A stretch of DNA of 64,000 nucleotides from positions 1,116,001 to 1,180,000 of the forward strand of contig NHNY01000003.1 in the NCBI GenBank assembly GCA_002786065.1, in the 5' to 3' direction. The notes beneath the pieces are model-generated. The model ran no database searches. It saw only the letters and a list, made by a program, of their open reading frames with translations, and was not told the origin of the DNA. A program made the translations under genes and the position numbers. This document shows positions 42,550 through 54,970 of this stretch, piece after piece. Each line of letters begins with the position of its first letter. Position 1 is the first letter of the stretch. The DNA comes from Microcyclospora pomicola (taxonomy: Eukaryota > Ascomycota > Dothideomycetes > Capnodiales).

Positions 42550-44860
42550 TCAGCGACTCCCAGGCACTGTCATTCCGAACGCCCTGACCCATTCACTGAC
42601 CTCAAACGCCAACCTCCTCGCGGCTGAAGCCTCAAGCTCATACCCTTTGCCACTATCAACTCTCTTTACCAAGAACAAATTTCCCTCTTCCATCATCTCA
42701 ACGCTCGGGCGGCCGGTTTCGGGACCATTGCAGTCGCGCACGTAGATAGTGAGATCTGGCCCGACGACGCCGCGCCATTGTGTGGCGGTCCACGACCAGT
42801 GGTCGCTTGCAGTGTACGCCTCGTTGACTTCGACAGGGATGCGACCAGCGAAGACGTTACTGGCGTGGAGAGAGAAATTGGGAATGACGCCGACTGGTCG
42901 ATGGGTTCTGTCGGTTATGGTCTTGGGAGGAGGTACCGCTGGCTGGCTATCATTCAGATCTACACGAGCAGTCGTGGGAGTGGGCTCGTTTTGCGTTGCC
43001 TCGGTATTACTGTTACGCCGTTCTTCATTCAGAGGCACTTCGTTGATGCTAGGTCCGTTCTCGACAACGACACTCCTTCGTGTGATCGAGTCGATGATCT
43101 CGTCACTCCGAGCCAGCCACTCGGCGATGAGCCGATGATACTGGATCATGGGTTTGTTGGCAGCGGTCGTGGCGTCGACTTCTGGTCCGTCGTACAAATG
43201 CACGCTCAAGTCGGTGCCCTTTGCCAGCTCGCCTGCCAGCCAATGCCCAAGCTCCTTCACGGCATCAGCATCGTCACCTTCAACAGCAAGGAGGGGTCCT
43301 CGGGGATTGTCCTCAGTCATCACCGCTGGTCGAGCAATTCGCCCAAGAACAGTGATCTTGTAGCGAAAGGGCATGAGCGTGGCGTGGTCATCGACCATGC
43401 GGCCGTTACCGCCAGTGGCAAGTGGAGGAGAAGTATCACCGGGAGGACGACCTGTCTGTAGTGGTGGCAGGGTCAGGGATCGGTCATGTGGGGTGTGACC
43501 TTGCGCAAGGCGATGCTGTTGATAGCCCATGATAGGTCTTGGTGGGGGTGCCATCGACGATGGCGAGTTCACGACGCTCCGCATGGGTGGCAGACTCTCG
43601 CGTCGGCCGTGATCTCCAACGCTTGGGAATGGTCTTTTCAAAGACTGGTAGCTCTGTGGCCCTTGCTCTTGACGGAAAGGAAAGGGGGTTCCTGGACCAA
43701 CGGGTGCGTTCTGGGCAAAAAAACGTGTTGTTGGTGTGTTAGAGGGCATTTTAGATTGGTCGGTCACGTCACTCATTCGCCGTCGTTTCCAGTCTGGTGT
43801 GCCAGGCCACCCGTCGCCCCTCTCATCCGGGTGTACTTGACTCGGTGACATAGTGCTGCCTGTCTGTGTCTGAGTACGGCTGATCGGATGAGCTGCTGGT
43901 GATTGTAGACTGAGCTCATGTAGCTCCGAGATGGCCCTCGGCCCTGGCCCAATGGCGGACTGCGGTGTAGGCGGTACCGAAGCGATCCTTTGAGACTGAG
44001 CAGGATGCGGCGTTGAGGGCGTCAGGATGGTACGTCCACCGCACTTGACACACTTCGTGTGCTCAGACGTAGAGAGCGGATCGATTACGAGACTGCTCCG
44101 TCGATCACTACGTTTGGGCTGATATCGATAGCCTGGATATTGCAATTGATGGCGAAGTTTCTCGTCTTCGGCAAGACCCTTCCACTTATTCTTGGTCTCT
44201 TGAGTCTGGTTCTGCCACTGTTCGCCAATGATCTTGGAGATCTCTGGATTGGCAAGATGAGGATGCTGGGCTACCACGCTTGCTTGATGATGTTGCCGAT
44301 AAAGGATAAATGCTGTGTACCCGTCAGCAAACTTGCCAGTCAATTATGAAATCAACAACATTCTGACCGTTTCGGGGACGAGGGATCTTGGGATCTGGCG
44401 GACAGATACAAACGTGAGTGCCACTGTCACCAGCAGACGCGATCGAGCTGACGTCGATATTCTTCGTTGGGTGATCTACGGAACCCACGGAACGCTTCGT
44501 GATTCGAAGGCCGAACGGGGTATCGTCTGGTAGCGAAAACGCCCGAGCACCGCCAGAGGCCGCCGTAGACCAACGCTCAGAGCTCAGCGGAACGGTGGAT
44601 CCTCGTCTTCTCAGATCCGCAGCGACGTCGCTGAGCGTATGACGGGGCAACCAAGTTTGGTTCAGGACGAGCTCGCGGTGAGGTTCGTCGGGCATATCTG
44701 GACGCGGTAGCGGTATATGACCAGCGATGGTTGTTGTGTCAAGGTTGGCGCGGAACGAAGTGTGCAGTGGCATGCAGCAAGCAACCGGGCTCTGGCAGCG
44801 TCCAGTGAATGTCGGGAATGACCGCGGGTTGTCAGCATTGAATGATTGCGGGACCAGCAA
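42550..44860 (-). CDS. HMG-box transcription factor (Ste11/Fmf-1-like)
   Basis: Two exons, 44860-44368 and 44312-42550, joined in phase 1 within the HMG box, 751 residues. The box (about 160-230) reads PRPRNAFILYRQ, then HPHLANPEISKIIGEQW, KNKWKGLAEDEKLRH and PGYRYQPKR, the sequence-specific MATA-type HMG fold that bends DNA. The region after it has CVKCGG and long Pro/Ser-rich segments. The C-terminal 120 residues form a second conserved-looking block (HASNVFAGRIPVEVNEAYT, WSWTATQWRGVVGPDLTIYV). A box of this type plus a C-terminal domain suggests the Ste11/Fmf-1 class, which controls sexual development; that orthology is inference. The upstream intergenic region is long (about 1.4 kb). Confidence 0.8.
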
Positions 44861-46238
44861 ACGATCCTAGGCTATCAATGAGGAATGAGGAGTGGTGGCA
44901 AGCTCCAACACCAGTCTTCTTGACCACGTCGGGAAAGTCATTGACGATGAGAAGGGTTGGACGTCCTGATGGCTGGCACCTCGGGAAGAGAGCCAAGTCA
45001 TGCCATGTCCGCCATGAAACTTGATCACACCAACCTTTGTCTCTATTATGCCAGGGCTGACACGCAGTTGTCCTTTCTTTGTTAAAAGAGCCATCCAGCG
45101 TCTGATACCCTGGCTTCACGGGAAAGACACATCGCTGAACCAGTTGTGGCAGGCCGACAGGATCTCCGTTCACGACACCACCAATTCTTTGTTCTCGAAC
45201 CCGAGCAGGCTGGACGCTGCACAGGAAAGCAGCCACATCAGACAGACCGCTTATGGATCTGACGTTGCAGTGCTCAAGCATGCAAGGTGTTGCGACTTAT
45301 TGCCTGCAATGCGAAATCTGGTGAACGTGTGTGGAGTTCGCGCAGCAAACGAATGGGACCGGGGGGTGCGGGCAGCGCCCATGTTGTGAAGCACTGATCC
45401 ATGTGACTTGGAAGCGAATGGTCGAACATTCCGTGAGAAGAAGTATACATGCAAGGAATGCACGGCGAAGTGGAACTGTCAGCATATACCGGTCATTCCT
45501 GGAATGGTTTCGGTTCGTGCTGGGTTGCGAACTGATTCATTTCCGTAGACTGTAAGAATGCAAATACAGTATCATGGAACAAAGATGACATGGGAGCCGT
45601 CCAAATTGTGTGGACCAACAGTGCTGCGAACACCTTGCTTCCATGGATACCGAAGTGAAGGATTTGTGACAAGTCTGCCCGGGCAGATGCAGCAAATGAG
45701 CTTCCCGTGCAGTACCAGAAGTCCAAGGCTCGCATACCTGATGTTAGCCGTAATCTTAAACAGGTCTTGTCCTGGGATGTTCTGGATGGTTGAACGGTGA
45801 AGGAAAATAACAGCATATGTTGCTGTGCTTTGAATCAGAGTTCAGCACGACCCCTGCGAAAACCACCAACTGGCGCTCGTGCGTTACTGTATAACAAATA
45901 CATCTTTCCCTACCTCGGATTACTGTCTCGGCGCATGCCAGAACAAGGTGAATCTCTTCATGCCGCGCGAATCCGTGTAACCCTGCTAACAGCGGTCATA
46001 CACTCATCAACACGACCTGAAGGCGTGCGAAGCGTCAATACCTAGCCGTAAATGTTCCACTTTTGATTTGCTTTGTGCCCGCTGCGTGACATCACGTAAC
46101 TTCGGCAATATCCATACAAAACAGCTCGACCACGTTCCGTGAAAGGACACATGTCCGGTCCAATGGATGTGAAATTGGGCAATCCTGGCCGTACATTCGC
46201 AAACGTCCATCACCAATCTTCCATTCTCCTTTCTGGCT
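44861..46238. other. Long upstream region of the HMG-box gene
   Basis: About 1.4 kb with no convincing gene, between the HMG-box start and the TSC13 3' end, both on the minus strand. A long promoter or 5' leader would be consistent with a developmentally regulated factor. Confidence 0.5.
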
Positions 46239-47275
46239 CTACCAGATGCCCGGAATCATCGAGTATCGCTTCTTCTGATATTTGGCTCCGCCTTCCTTGC
46301 GATATCTCATCTCCTTCTTCTTCGCCCATGCTGCCATTTGACCGACCGCAATGACGACGAACACGGCGGTGCTCCAGGACTGATTCAGCAGTAGTATGCC
46401 TGTCCACGCGATCGTTTCGAAAAGGTAGTTCGGGCAGGTCACCCAGCTGAATCCGAAGCCCTTTGGTACACCACGCTCCGTGCCGCCCGGGGAGCGAAGC
46501 GAGCGTAGTATGAGATGGGTGTTGAGATTGGCGACCTCTCCAAACACGTAGAGCGCCAGTGCCGCAATGGTTAGAGCAGGGTTTGCTGGCCCGGCGGTGA
46601 TATGCGTTGGAGAGTAAGTAAAATAGGCAATCAACAACCCACTGAAGATCCAGTAGTGACCTGAGTTCTTGAAAATGTTCATCGCGGGCATCGTGGCATT
46701 GCTGAAACGGTGGACGAACACGGTCTCGTACTCGCGCTTGAGAAAGTGGAGGGTGATGGCGATGCAGGAGAGGGTCTGCAAGGTCGAAGGCTCAGCAGGC
46801 GCGTTCTTGTAGATATACGGCCGCAGGAAGTAGAACAGCGGATGGATGACGAGTGGTCCAAGATACTCGATGATGAAGACGGTCTGCCATGCAATCTGCG
46901 GGCCTGCAAGAAGTCAGCGATTTGCAGCTGCAGTTGTGTCCATTCATTACACACCAAGATCTTTGACCTGGATCACTCCGCTCTCCGCAAGCCCAGCACT
47001 GGCCAAGGTGATTGACTTGTCATTGGGGATGTGTGCGCCATCAGCAGCCTTGGTGACGCGAAGTCGATGTTGTGAGTAGCCCGTCTCTTTCGCCAGTTGC
47101 TGATAGAGAGTGTTCGCGCTACCCTGAAGATAGATGGTAGTGCTTGATGGGAGCTTGGCGATCTTCTTGCCTGGATGTTGTGTCAATCTCTGAGGCCCGA
47201 CCGAGTTCTGGAGGAAGCCCCTTGCGAAGACGCACCTCTTCGCTCGACCTTGATCGAGACCGGCTTGGAAGCCAT
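46239..47275 (-). CDS. tsc13: Very-long-chain enoyl-CoA reductase
   Basis: Three exons, 47275-47236, 47170-46955 and 46903-46239, both junctions in phase 1, giving 306 residues, the usual length for Tsc13. The N-terminal 80 residues form a ubiquitin-like domain (SVTIK-type start, DKSITLASAGLAESG). Then come the membrane segments of the steroid 5-alpha-reductase family, with LHFLKREYETVFVHRFSNAT, GHYWI, FGFSWVTCPNYLFE and a C-terminal KKRYSMIPGIW. The enzyme reduces trans-2-enoyl-CoA with NADPH, the last step of each very-long-chain fatty acid elongation cycle in the ER, which supplies sphingolipids. The Lys/Arg-rich end fits ER localisation. Confidence 0.93.
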
Positions 47276-47572
47276 GACTGGGATGAGAGTGGGGTGGTTG
47301 TGGGTGCGGCCTCGTGAGAGCTGGGCGGAGCTGGACAGGCGCAGGTCAGTCGTGTGGGTGACACGGGTCTGACCGGTCAAGATGTCAATTGGCGAGTTGC
47401 CTGGTAAGCTCAAGGGGAGTGGTGGACGGACTGGTTGTGGATGTCGTGGTGTTGCAAGGATGTACCTGATGGTTTCAACAATAATAATGGTCACTCCCGG
47501 GTGCCGAAGCGGAGGAGCTCGAGCTGTCGCGCAAATTGTACGCCATCACTGTCACAACACGGCACGCACGTA
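47276..47572. other. tsc13 upstream region
   Basis: About 300 bases directly upstream of the tsc13 start. No gene or distinct element recognised. Confidence 0.5.
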
Positions 47573-48082
47573 TCAAGGACGACGAATATCGATACAGTCA
47601 GCGATGATTGCCGTTCCTCTACCTCGATAGAGTTGCAGGTAACAGCGCCATTGTATGCGTACCTGGTGGCTCAGCTCACACAGGCTGTATCTCAGGACGC
47701 CAATAATATGCAGTGCACGCTCGGAGAGCCCGAGCTGGCGCGAGCCATTGTCCGCATTGCGCTCGACCACAGCAGCCTTTGTGTGCCAGAGCTGCATTGT
47801 TGCGGCGGATGTGGCCCCAAACTCTGGCCATCCCCCACCCAATGCCGCCGACCAAGCAGATATCTCGTCCTGGACATCGGTTCGCACACGCCGTCCTTGT
47901 GCTTGAAGAACCCTGCAGGCCTCCTCAGGAGCGGCATTGAATGGCAACGATTGGCCTTGCCGGTCAGCCGCAGCTGGAGGTGTTTGTTCGAGAGGCCGCC
48001 GACCGGAAGGCCCTGCATATACACCCAATAGAATCATATACGTTGACCACCGCGCCAACAATTTCTCGCTGCCTTTTGACAT
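47573..48082 (-). CDS. Possible small protein, unknown
   Basis: An ORF of 169 residues starting MSKGSEKLLARWSTYMILL, with a weak N-terminal hydrophobic stretch, then an Ala/Gly-rich soluble part (DEISAWSAALGGGWPEFGAT). The first 130 residues have plausible composition; the last 40 do not, so an intron or a different 3' end is possible. No family recognised. It would share a region of about 780 bases with the divergently oriented Ppo gene. Confidence 0.3.
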   Translation of the reverse strand: MSKGSEKLLARWSTYMILLGVYAGPSGRRPLEQTPPAAADRQGQSLPFNAAPEEACRVLQAQGRRVRTDVQDEISAWSAALGGGWPEFGATSAATMQLWHTKAAVVERNADNGSRQLGLSERALHIIGVLRYSLCELSHQVRIQWRCYLQLYRGRGTAIIADCIDIRRP

Positions 48083-48864
48083 TCTGATATCTCCTCAACG
48101 TGCACATTCTCTCTCTTCCGCCAAAGACATCTCTTTCTCATCGCGCTGACCCATTCTTCGCCACCGCTAACTGAGATCACACACCAACCCTGGGGCGCAG
48201 CGGCCCAAGGCATTGACTCTTAGGAGGTGGGAAAAGAGCCTCTCCAGCTACATCTTGTCTGGTGTGTATCAAATTTCGGTTCTTGTCGTACCCGGACCTT
48301 CTACGGAGTGTTGTTCTGCTCTTTCCAATGCTATCACAGACGAATTCTGGGATGGATCTGCGAATTTCACGCCACTTCAACAGCCAGACAACACAAACTA
48401 GAAGCATCATGATCTCCTGAGAATATTAGGTATCCTTGGCTATCTTACCTAGCCATGCACCGATCATGGAAGCAATCTGGCTATCGTGCCATCGTCACAT
48501 CCCTAATATGCTATAATGTCATCACAAGAGATGTCCATCATCCCCGCGCCAGATTGGTCTCAACTCGGTCTTTAGCCAGTTCGCCAAAGCTGCCAAGTAT
48601 CTCGCATCGGGCATCGAGGAGGACTCTGGGCGTTCGGGTGAAGAAGCGAAAGGCCAAAACTGCTGGACCCAAACGCACCACCAAGCATGCGCCCAGTCGT
48701 CCTAGACGTCGGTAGTCGCTGGGCAGCGATAACGTATGCCTGCACATCAGCTTCGGGGGATCGTCGTGCTTATACATCTTTACTTACTTGAGCTTTGTTG
48801 TGTGATTGCATGCATACTGTGGCAAACCGGCTAACAATGCTGTTCCAGATCAAACGACCGTGCA
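48083..48864. other. Ppo gene promoter region
   Basis: About 780 bases upstream of the Ppo start. A plus-strand ORF at 48455-48715 is strongly basic at its end but otherwise featureless, and I do not accept it as a gene. Confidence 0.5.
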
Positions 48865-51800
48865 ATGGCGAAAACCAATGGGGTAACGCCCATGCCAAAG
48901 GGTCTTTCCAAACTCGATGAAATCACTGCGGGCGTGAGGTCGGCCGTCAAGTCGATGGGGAAACTTGTCCAGGCCATCAAAGCACCACTTCCTACACAGA
49001 CAGGCGACGGGACCGCCTTGCCAACACCTGTGCAACGGGACAAGATTGACGAAATCAAGGTCTTATGGCGAGACCTCAACACGCTTGGCATCCACAAGGT
49101 GGAGGACCTGGTCAAGGTGGCAGAGAAGATGAAGAACCACGAGCCGTTCGATGACACGAAATATGAAATGGAACACCTCATTCAAGCTGCTGCCATCCTG
49201 CCAGACGATGACGTTAGCAAGAAACTTACCGGGGGCTTCCTGACCCAGCTATGGAAGGATCTTGACCATCCGCCACAGACTCTCCTAGACGATACAAATC
49301 ACTTTCGGCAGCCGGACGGTAGTGGCAACAGCTACCAGATCCCTCATCTGGGAGCAGCAGGGATGCCATACGCACGCACGGTGGCCTCGCACAACATGCA
49401 GAGCGGGACGATGCCAGATCCTGGTGTTCTATTCGACACACTGATGGCTCGTAAGAACCAGAAAGGCACAGAGCACCCCAACAAGATCTCCAGCTTCTTG
49501 TTCAACTTTGCGAGCATCATCATCCATGACGTGTTCAAAACCAACAGAAACGACTACAACATCTCCGACACCTCCTCATATCTCGATCTGGCGCCACTCT
49601 ACGGCAGCACATGGCCTGAGCAGAAAAGGATGCGTACTTTCAAGGATGGCAAGATCAAGCCTGATTGCTTCTCCGAAACCCGACTGCTCACGTTCCCGGC
49701 TGGTGTGGGCGCCATCCTCATCATGTTCAACCGCTATCATAACTATGTGGTTGAACAATTATCCTTGATCAACGAAGATGGACGGTTCACCGAGAACCCC
49801 AAAAAGGCCAAGGTTGAGCGATATGGAGAGGAGATCAACAGACGTGACGACGATCTCTTCCAAACGGCACGTTTGGTCACATGCGGACTGTACTGCAACA
49901 TCGTCTTGGTAAGATATCTTCTCTTTAACTTCGTTCCCATATGCTGATGACTTTAAACTCAGATCGACTATGTCCGCACAATCCTCAATCTCAATCGCAC
50001 GGACGACAACTGGCAGTTGAATCCCCGGCTGGAATTCGATGGTGGACCACCCCGAGGCACTGGTAATCAAGTCAGCGCAGAGTTCAACTTGGTGTACCGC
50101 TGGCATGCGGCCACATCAGCCACAAACGATGATTGGACACGTAAGCTGTTCAAAGAAATCGTCGAAGAACCTCTTCACATGACTGCAGAAGAAGCGTCCA
50201 AGCCTGAAAATATCAACAAATTCCTAGGCGTCCTCGGACAATTGGAGGCGAAGTCGCTCGCTGTCGAACCTAACGAGCGTCCATTCCCAGCGCTCAAGAG
50301 CGAGCGACTCAACCGCATCCAGAAAGGAGCATTCGCTGGTAATTTCGAAGATAATCACCTTGCGAGAATCTTGATCGACAGTATCGAGGACTGCGCCAAC
50401 GCCATGGGCCCGCAACAAATACCTACAGTGATGAAAGCTATCGAGGTCCTCGGTATCAAGCAAGCACGTACCTGGAAGTTGGCGACATTGAACGAATTCC
50501 GCAGGAAATTTGCACTGGAACCACACAAGAAATTCAGTGACATCACGGACAACGTGGAAGTGCAGGAGGCATTGAAGCATCTTTACGGCACGCCCGACAA
50601 TGTGGAGCTATACCCCGGACTCGTTGTTGAGGACGCCAAAAAACCGATGCTGCCAGGAGCTGGTCTCTGCCCATCGTATACCGTTTCTCGAGGTGTTTTG
50701 TCAGATGCCACGGCACTCGTCCGTGGCGACCGATATTTCACCACTTCTTACACTCCGTCAGCATTGACGAACTGGGGTTTCCAAGAGGCCTCCTCAGATC
50801 TGACCATCGACAACGGTTGTGTGCTGTACAAGCTTTTCCTGCGAGCGTTACCCAACAACTTCCATCCTGCGTCCGTCTACGTACATTATCCGATGACGAT
50901 CCCTCAAGGCCCAGACGGAATGGCCAAGACTCTTGAACTCTTGGGCAAAGCACATAAATATGACACGAAGCCTCCGGAGCCCATTGCGCAACCGATCATG
51001 GTATACTCCTACGATGCGGCTAAGAAGATCCTCAACGATCAAGAAAACTTTAAAGTGACTTGGGGAACAGCAATGGAGTTCCTGATGGGCCCTCCCGCAA
51101 AGAACTTCATGCTGGCCGGTGACGGGCCAAAGAATGCCGATTCTCGGAAATTGATGGAAAAGGCGCTTTACCAAGGCGGTAGCTCTCGTGATATTCCTAA
51201 AGGCAATGAGAAGTGGTTGGCCGCAGTACGCGCGTTCTACGAAGAAACGACCACCAAGCTGCTCAAGGAGAAGAGCTACAGCCTCGCGGGTACCAAACAA
51301 GTCGACATCATTCGTGATGTTGGCAACCTTGCCCACGTTCACTTCGGCGCCGAGCTCTTCAGCCTGCCACTCAAAACAAAGGACTTCCCTCGGGGTATGT
51401 TCACCGAACATGAGCTATACCTCATCATGGCCGCTGTGTTCATCTGCATTTTCTTCGACGTTGACCCGCCCAAGTCGTTCAACCTTCGCCAGCAGGCGTA
51501 CGAAGCCACGCATATGCTTGGTAACGTTGTCCAGCTCATGGTCCAAAGCATCAAAACGACGGGTAAGATTGGTGAAGACATTCTCAATCGAGTGATGCCT
51601 CCCTCTTCCCCTCTTCGGGACTACGGTGTGCATATGATCGCTCAGCTCGTCAAAGCCGACCCATCAGTCTCCGATCTGGTCTGGGGAAATGTGCTTGGGA
51701 CGTGCGGTGGCATGACGGCCAACCAAGGCCAGCTCTTCGCCCAAGCGCTCGACTATTTCTTCACCGACGGCAAGCAATATCTCAAGGAAATCCACCGCCT

Positions 51801-52443
51801 CGCCAACCTCGACACCCCCGAAGCCGACGACGAGCTCATGCACTACTTCATGGAAGCATCCCGCCTCAACGGCGAGACCGGCGTCTTCCGTTCTGTCGCG
51901 AACACCGTCACCATTGTCGACAAGACCGCCCACACTAAGCCAGAGACCCACACTTTCAAGCCCGGCGACAAGGTGATGGTCAATCTGAAAGCCGCCTCGC
52001 GCGACCCCATCGCCTTCCCCAACCCGGATACCCTCGACCTGACCCGTCCGCTGGACAGCTATATTCACCTGGGCGCCGGGGCTCACCAGTGTCTCGGCCT
52101 GCCCATGACCCGCGTCGCGCTGACCACGATGCTGAAAGTCATCGGCCGCCTCGATAACCTCCGCCCCGCGACCGTCGCCGTCGGCACCAACAGCCAAGAG
52201 TCGGCCGTCAAGAAAGTGCTCAAGGAGTTCACGCCCGGCGATATCGCAGGGGGTCTGCCGAAGGAATGGCATTATCACGCCTACCTGACCGAGAACTGGG
52301 ATATGTTCTTCCCGTTCCCGCAGAGTGAGTTCTTTTTCCTCATCCCAAGTCTCTCGCTTGTGTTGTTGTACTGATGTTTTCGTGCGATAGATCTACAGGT
52401 CAACTTCGATGGTGAGATTCGGGAGGCCAAAAAGGCGAAATGA
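48865..52443 (+). CDS. ppo: Psi-producing oxygenase: fatty-acid dioxygenase fused to P450
   Basis: Three exons, 48865-49908, 49963-52324 and 52391-52443, giving 1,152 residues, the normal length of fungal Ppo / linoleate diol synthases. The N-terminal two thirds is a haem peroxidase-type dioxygenase with SSYLDLAPLYG (about 233-245) and the proximal-haem/catalytic-tyrosine motif YRWH (393-396). The C-terminal third is a P450: the ANxxQ motif (N935, Q938), which in diol synthases and related enzymes assists hydroperoxide rearrangement, and the haem loop GAGAHQCLG with Cys1058. The first domain oxygenates linoleic or oleic acid to a hydroperoxide; the P450 isomerises it to diols. These oxylipins (psi factors) balance sexual and asexual sporulation. 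The Cys makes a PpoC-type dead P450 unlikely. PpoA versus PpoB is undecided. Confidence 0.93.
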
Positions 52444-52833
52444 AAAGGGGATGGGAAGAGTATGGATGCGCGGATGGGTGAATGATGGCGTCTTCTGGAG
52501 TGATGGCTTTTGACGGGCGTGTAAACGATCGCTATAAGAGATGATCGCAAATGGCGAAGGGGCGCAAGGTCTCTCTTCTTTTTTTCTCGAAGACTTACGT
52601 CCTTGTTCTACCTGGGCTCTTAACATCGTACAAGAACATTCGGTACTATGAATCGTGAGACGTGACTCGGTCTGAGCATGGCGAAAGTCATAAGAGTCGA
52701 ACGCCGTCGCTATGAATTCTTCCCCGAGATGATTTTCACTAATGAGCCCGTCGTATCTTGTTACATATCTTAGCCTACAATCCCAACTTCCTGTCCCCGC
52801 CGGAACTCCAGACTTTCGCGGGCGTCCAGCTCA
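52444..52833. other. Convergent 3' region
   Basis: About 390 bases between the 3' ends of the Ppo gene and rpb3. No gene seen. Confidence 0.5.
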
Positions 52834-54026
52834 TCAATACCCTGGCGGTCGCTGGCCGTACGGCGTCACGCCACCTAGCCCTCCGCCGTAGATGCTGCCT
52901 GCGCCCGCGCCACCGTAGCCGGGCGTTTGATAGCCTGGGTCATTGCCGTACGCCGACTGACCGCCGCCATGCACCGAATGTGCGCCGTATGCCGTCATGC
53001 CGCCATTCATGCCATCGTCCATCGGACTCATCCCGCCCACATCCATGCCATTTTGCCCTCCAGCGGCTGCCGCGTCCGCCGCGGTCCCCAGCGTCTTCAC
53101 GATCGTCGCCAACTTCTCCTGCAGCGTGCGGATGCCCGAGTGCAAGATCTGGTCCGGCGGCATGACGCCCGTGCCCTCGAGGGTGACGTAGAACTGCTCG
53201 GGCTCGGCGTTGAAGTCGAAGGCCGCGTCGTCCTGCACCGGCTCCTCCCAGTTGGCGTTCTTCGAGTCCGGCCACTCGGCCTTCGGGTCGTCGCCCTCGT
53301 GCCACAGCGTCGTGTGCCGCAGCTTGTTGTGCGGGTCGTACTCGAAGCCGATGGCGGCCGTTGGCGCCCATTTCGCGTGCTCCTTCGCGATGCCTTTCTT
53401 CGCGATGCAGCGCAGTTTCAACTCTTGTCCTTTCCGCAGCTTGCAGATCAGGGAGCCCTTGCCGCGCGCGTCCATCATAATCGGGTGGCCGCGAGGTGGC
53501 AGCTCGTCGAGTGAGCCAGCCGCGCCGTTCATGCCGTAGCGGTGGGACTCGCGGAGTCCGCCGTCGAGCGAGACGGGGTAGAGGTCGGACGCATGGACGG
53601 CGACGTTCTCGTTGCTGCTGCGGTTTTGGACGTCCAGTCGTAGGATCACGGCGCAGTTGTCGCAGAATTCATCGCAATCGCAGTCGCGCGAGTAGATCAT
53701 GTCTTCCACGCTGCGTGTGCTGAGGGGAATGAGGCCGAGGCGATGTGCGAGGAACTCGTCGGCAAGGACGGATGTGTTGACTTCGACTTCGACGAGGTCT
53801 ATCGCGATGGTGGGGATCTCTGCGAGCATGGTCCGCCGTACGGAGTTGGCGAGGGAGAGTGAGGTGTTGGCTAGTACGAAATCTATCGTCGTCTTGTTCG
53901 CCTGACCGGAGTGTCAGTGATCCCAAGTACCATATCTCGAGGCTCTGCAAGGTCCTCTCTCACATCTCGAATCGTGATCTTGGGCCCAGAGTCCTCCCCA
54001 TCCAGACCATAGCCATCGTATTCCAT
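52834..54026 (-). CDS. rpb3: RNA polymerase II subunit RPB3
   Basis: Two exons, 54026-53964 and 53901-52834, separated by a 62-base intron in phase 0, giving 376 residues. The joined N-terminus reads GPKITIRDANKTTIDFVLAN, then LSLANSVRRTMLAEIPTIAI, the alpha-like dimerisation domain typical of RPB3. A zinc loop follows with Cys 95, 97, 101 and 104 in C-x-C-x3-C-x2-C spacing. ECD-type segments (KGSLICKLRKGQELKLRCIA, WAPTAAIGFEYDP) and the second dimerisation part (EQFYVTLEGTGVMPPDQIL) complete the fold. With RPB11 it nucleates Pol II assembly. A Gly/Tyr-rich tail of about 100 residues (for example GAGSIYGGGLGG) extends beyond yeast Rpb3. The second exon is very GC-rich. Confidence 0.95.
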
Positions 54027-54970
54027 TTCCCACCTCCTCTGCTTGTTTGCGATCGGTTTGCGGTAGACCAGAAAGATATTTGGCGATGAGCTTGGATTCT
54101 ATAGCGAGAGGTAGCAGCAAAAGTGGAATTGAAGCTGGAAGATGCGCAGGACTGTTGGTGAGCAAGCTCGTGTGCGTTCGTCGAAAGTAGAACTATTTGT
54201 CCACGATCTTCAGGTGTTGGAGGTCGCGTTTCGCGCCACCAATCAGAAGCGCAGTGAAGCGGAATCGGTCCGCATGTATCTTCCGACACGATCGACCATG
54301 GTATTGTTCTTGTTCAAGGCCATACGAACATGTATCTTGCCGTATGGATAGATCAGTATGATCGACACGGACAGCCAAGATTGTGAAGATCTCACGGAAG
54401 CGACGTGAGCTTCGTCGACAGTATAGTATGCAGTGAATGCCCCACGCAGACCGTCATGAGACGTCGTGTGCCATCTTGAGTATGCTAAAAGCTGAAATCG
54501 CGCTCTGCGCCGCCCCTTTTGCCAAAACCTGCCAGGATAACTATCTTGCCGATCATTGACTACTACAGCTTCCCATGCACTCGGTATCGAATGGGACATC
54601 CAAAGTATCGTTCCAATCATGCCGATGTTGTTTCGTGGCCAATCGGCGCGGCATATCGGCCTCTTCCAGCATCCTGCCGACTCCATCTCCTGCAGTCGTG
54701 AGGCAAAGCATCGCACGGACAAGAGATAAGAGACGCGGTGCCATGAGTCGAGCGCGTGAGAGATCTTGTATATCCATTGTTACGCCTCCATATCGCCTGC
54801 TTGGTCCAATACTCCTGCTGTATCGCGCGCATTTCCGAATCTAGGTAGGCATCTCACCTCATTTGCTGTGAGGGATGGTCGAGGCTTGGCTGCATAGCTG
54901 CCATCTTCCTCACAGATACACTTCTCAGCGGAAGTAGGGCACACGTAGGAAACACAAAGTCAACCTCACC
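54027..54970. other. Divergent intergenic region
   Basis: About 940 bases between rpb3 (minus) and the ABC transporter (plus), carrying both promoters. No gene recognised. Confidence 0.5.

Noticed and set aside
48455-48715. Basic 86-codon plus-strand ORF
   Set aside because: Only its last part is unusual (Lys/Arg-rich); there is no family resemblance and no supporting context.
52680-52710. Possible tRNA B-box-like sequence (GTTCGACTC on the minus strand)
   Set aside because: No cloverleaf can be drawn around it: no matching acceptor stem, D arm or anticodon arm.
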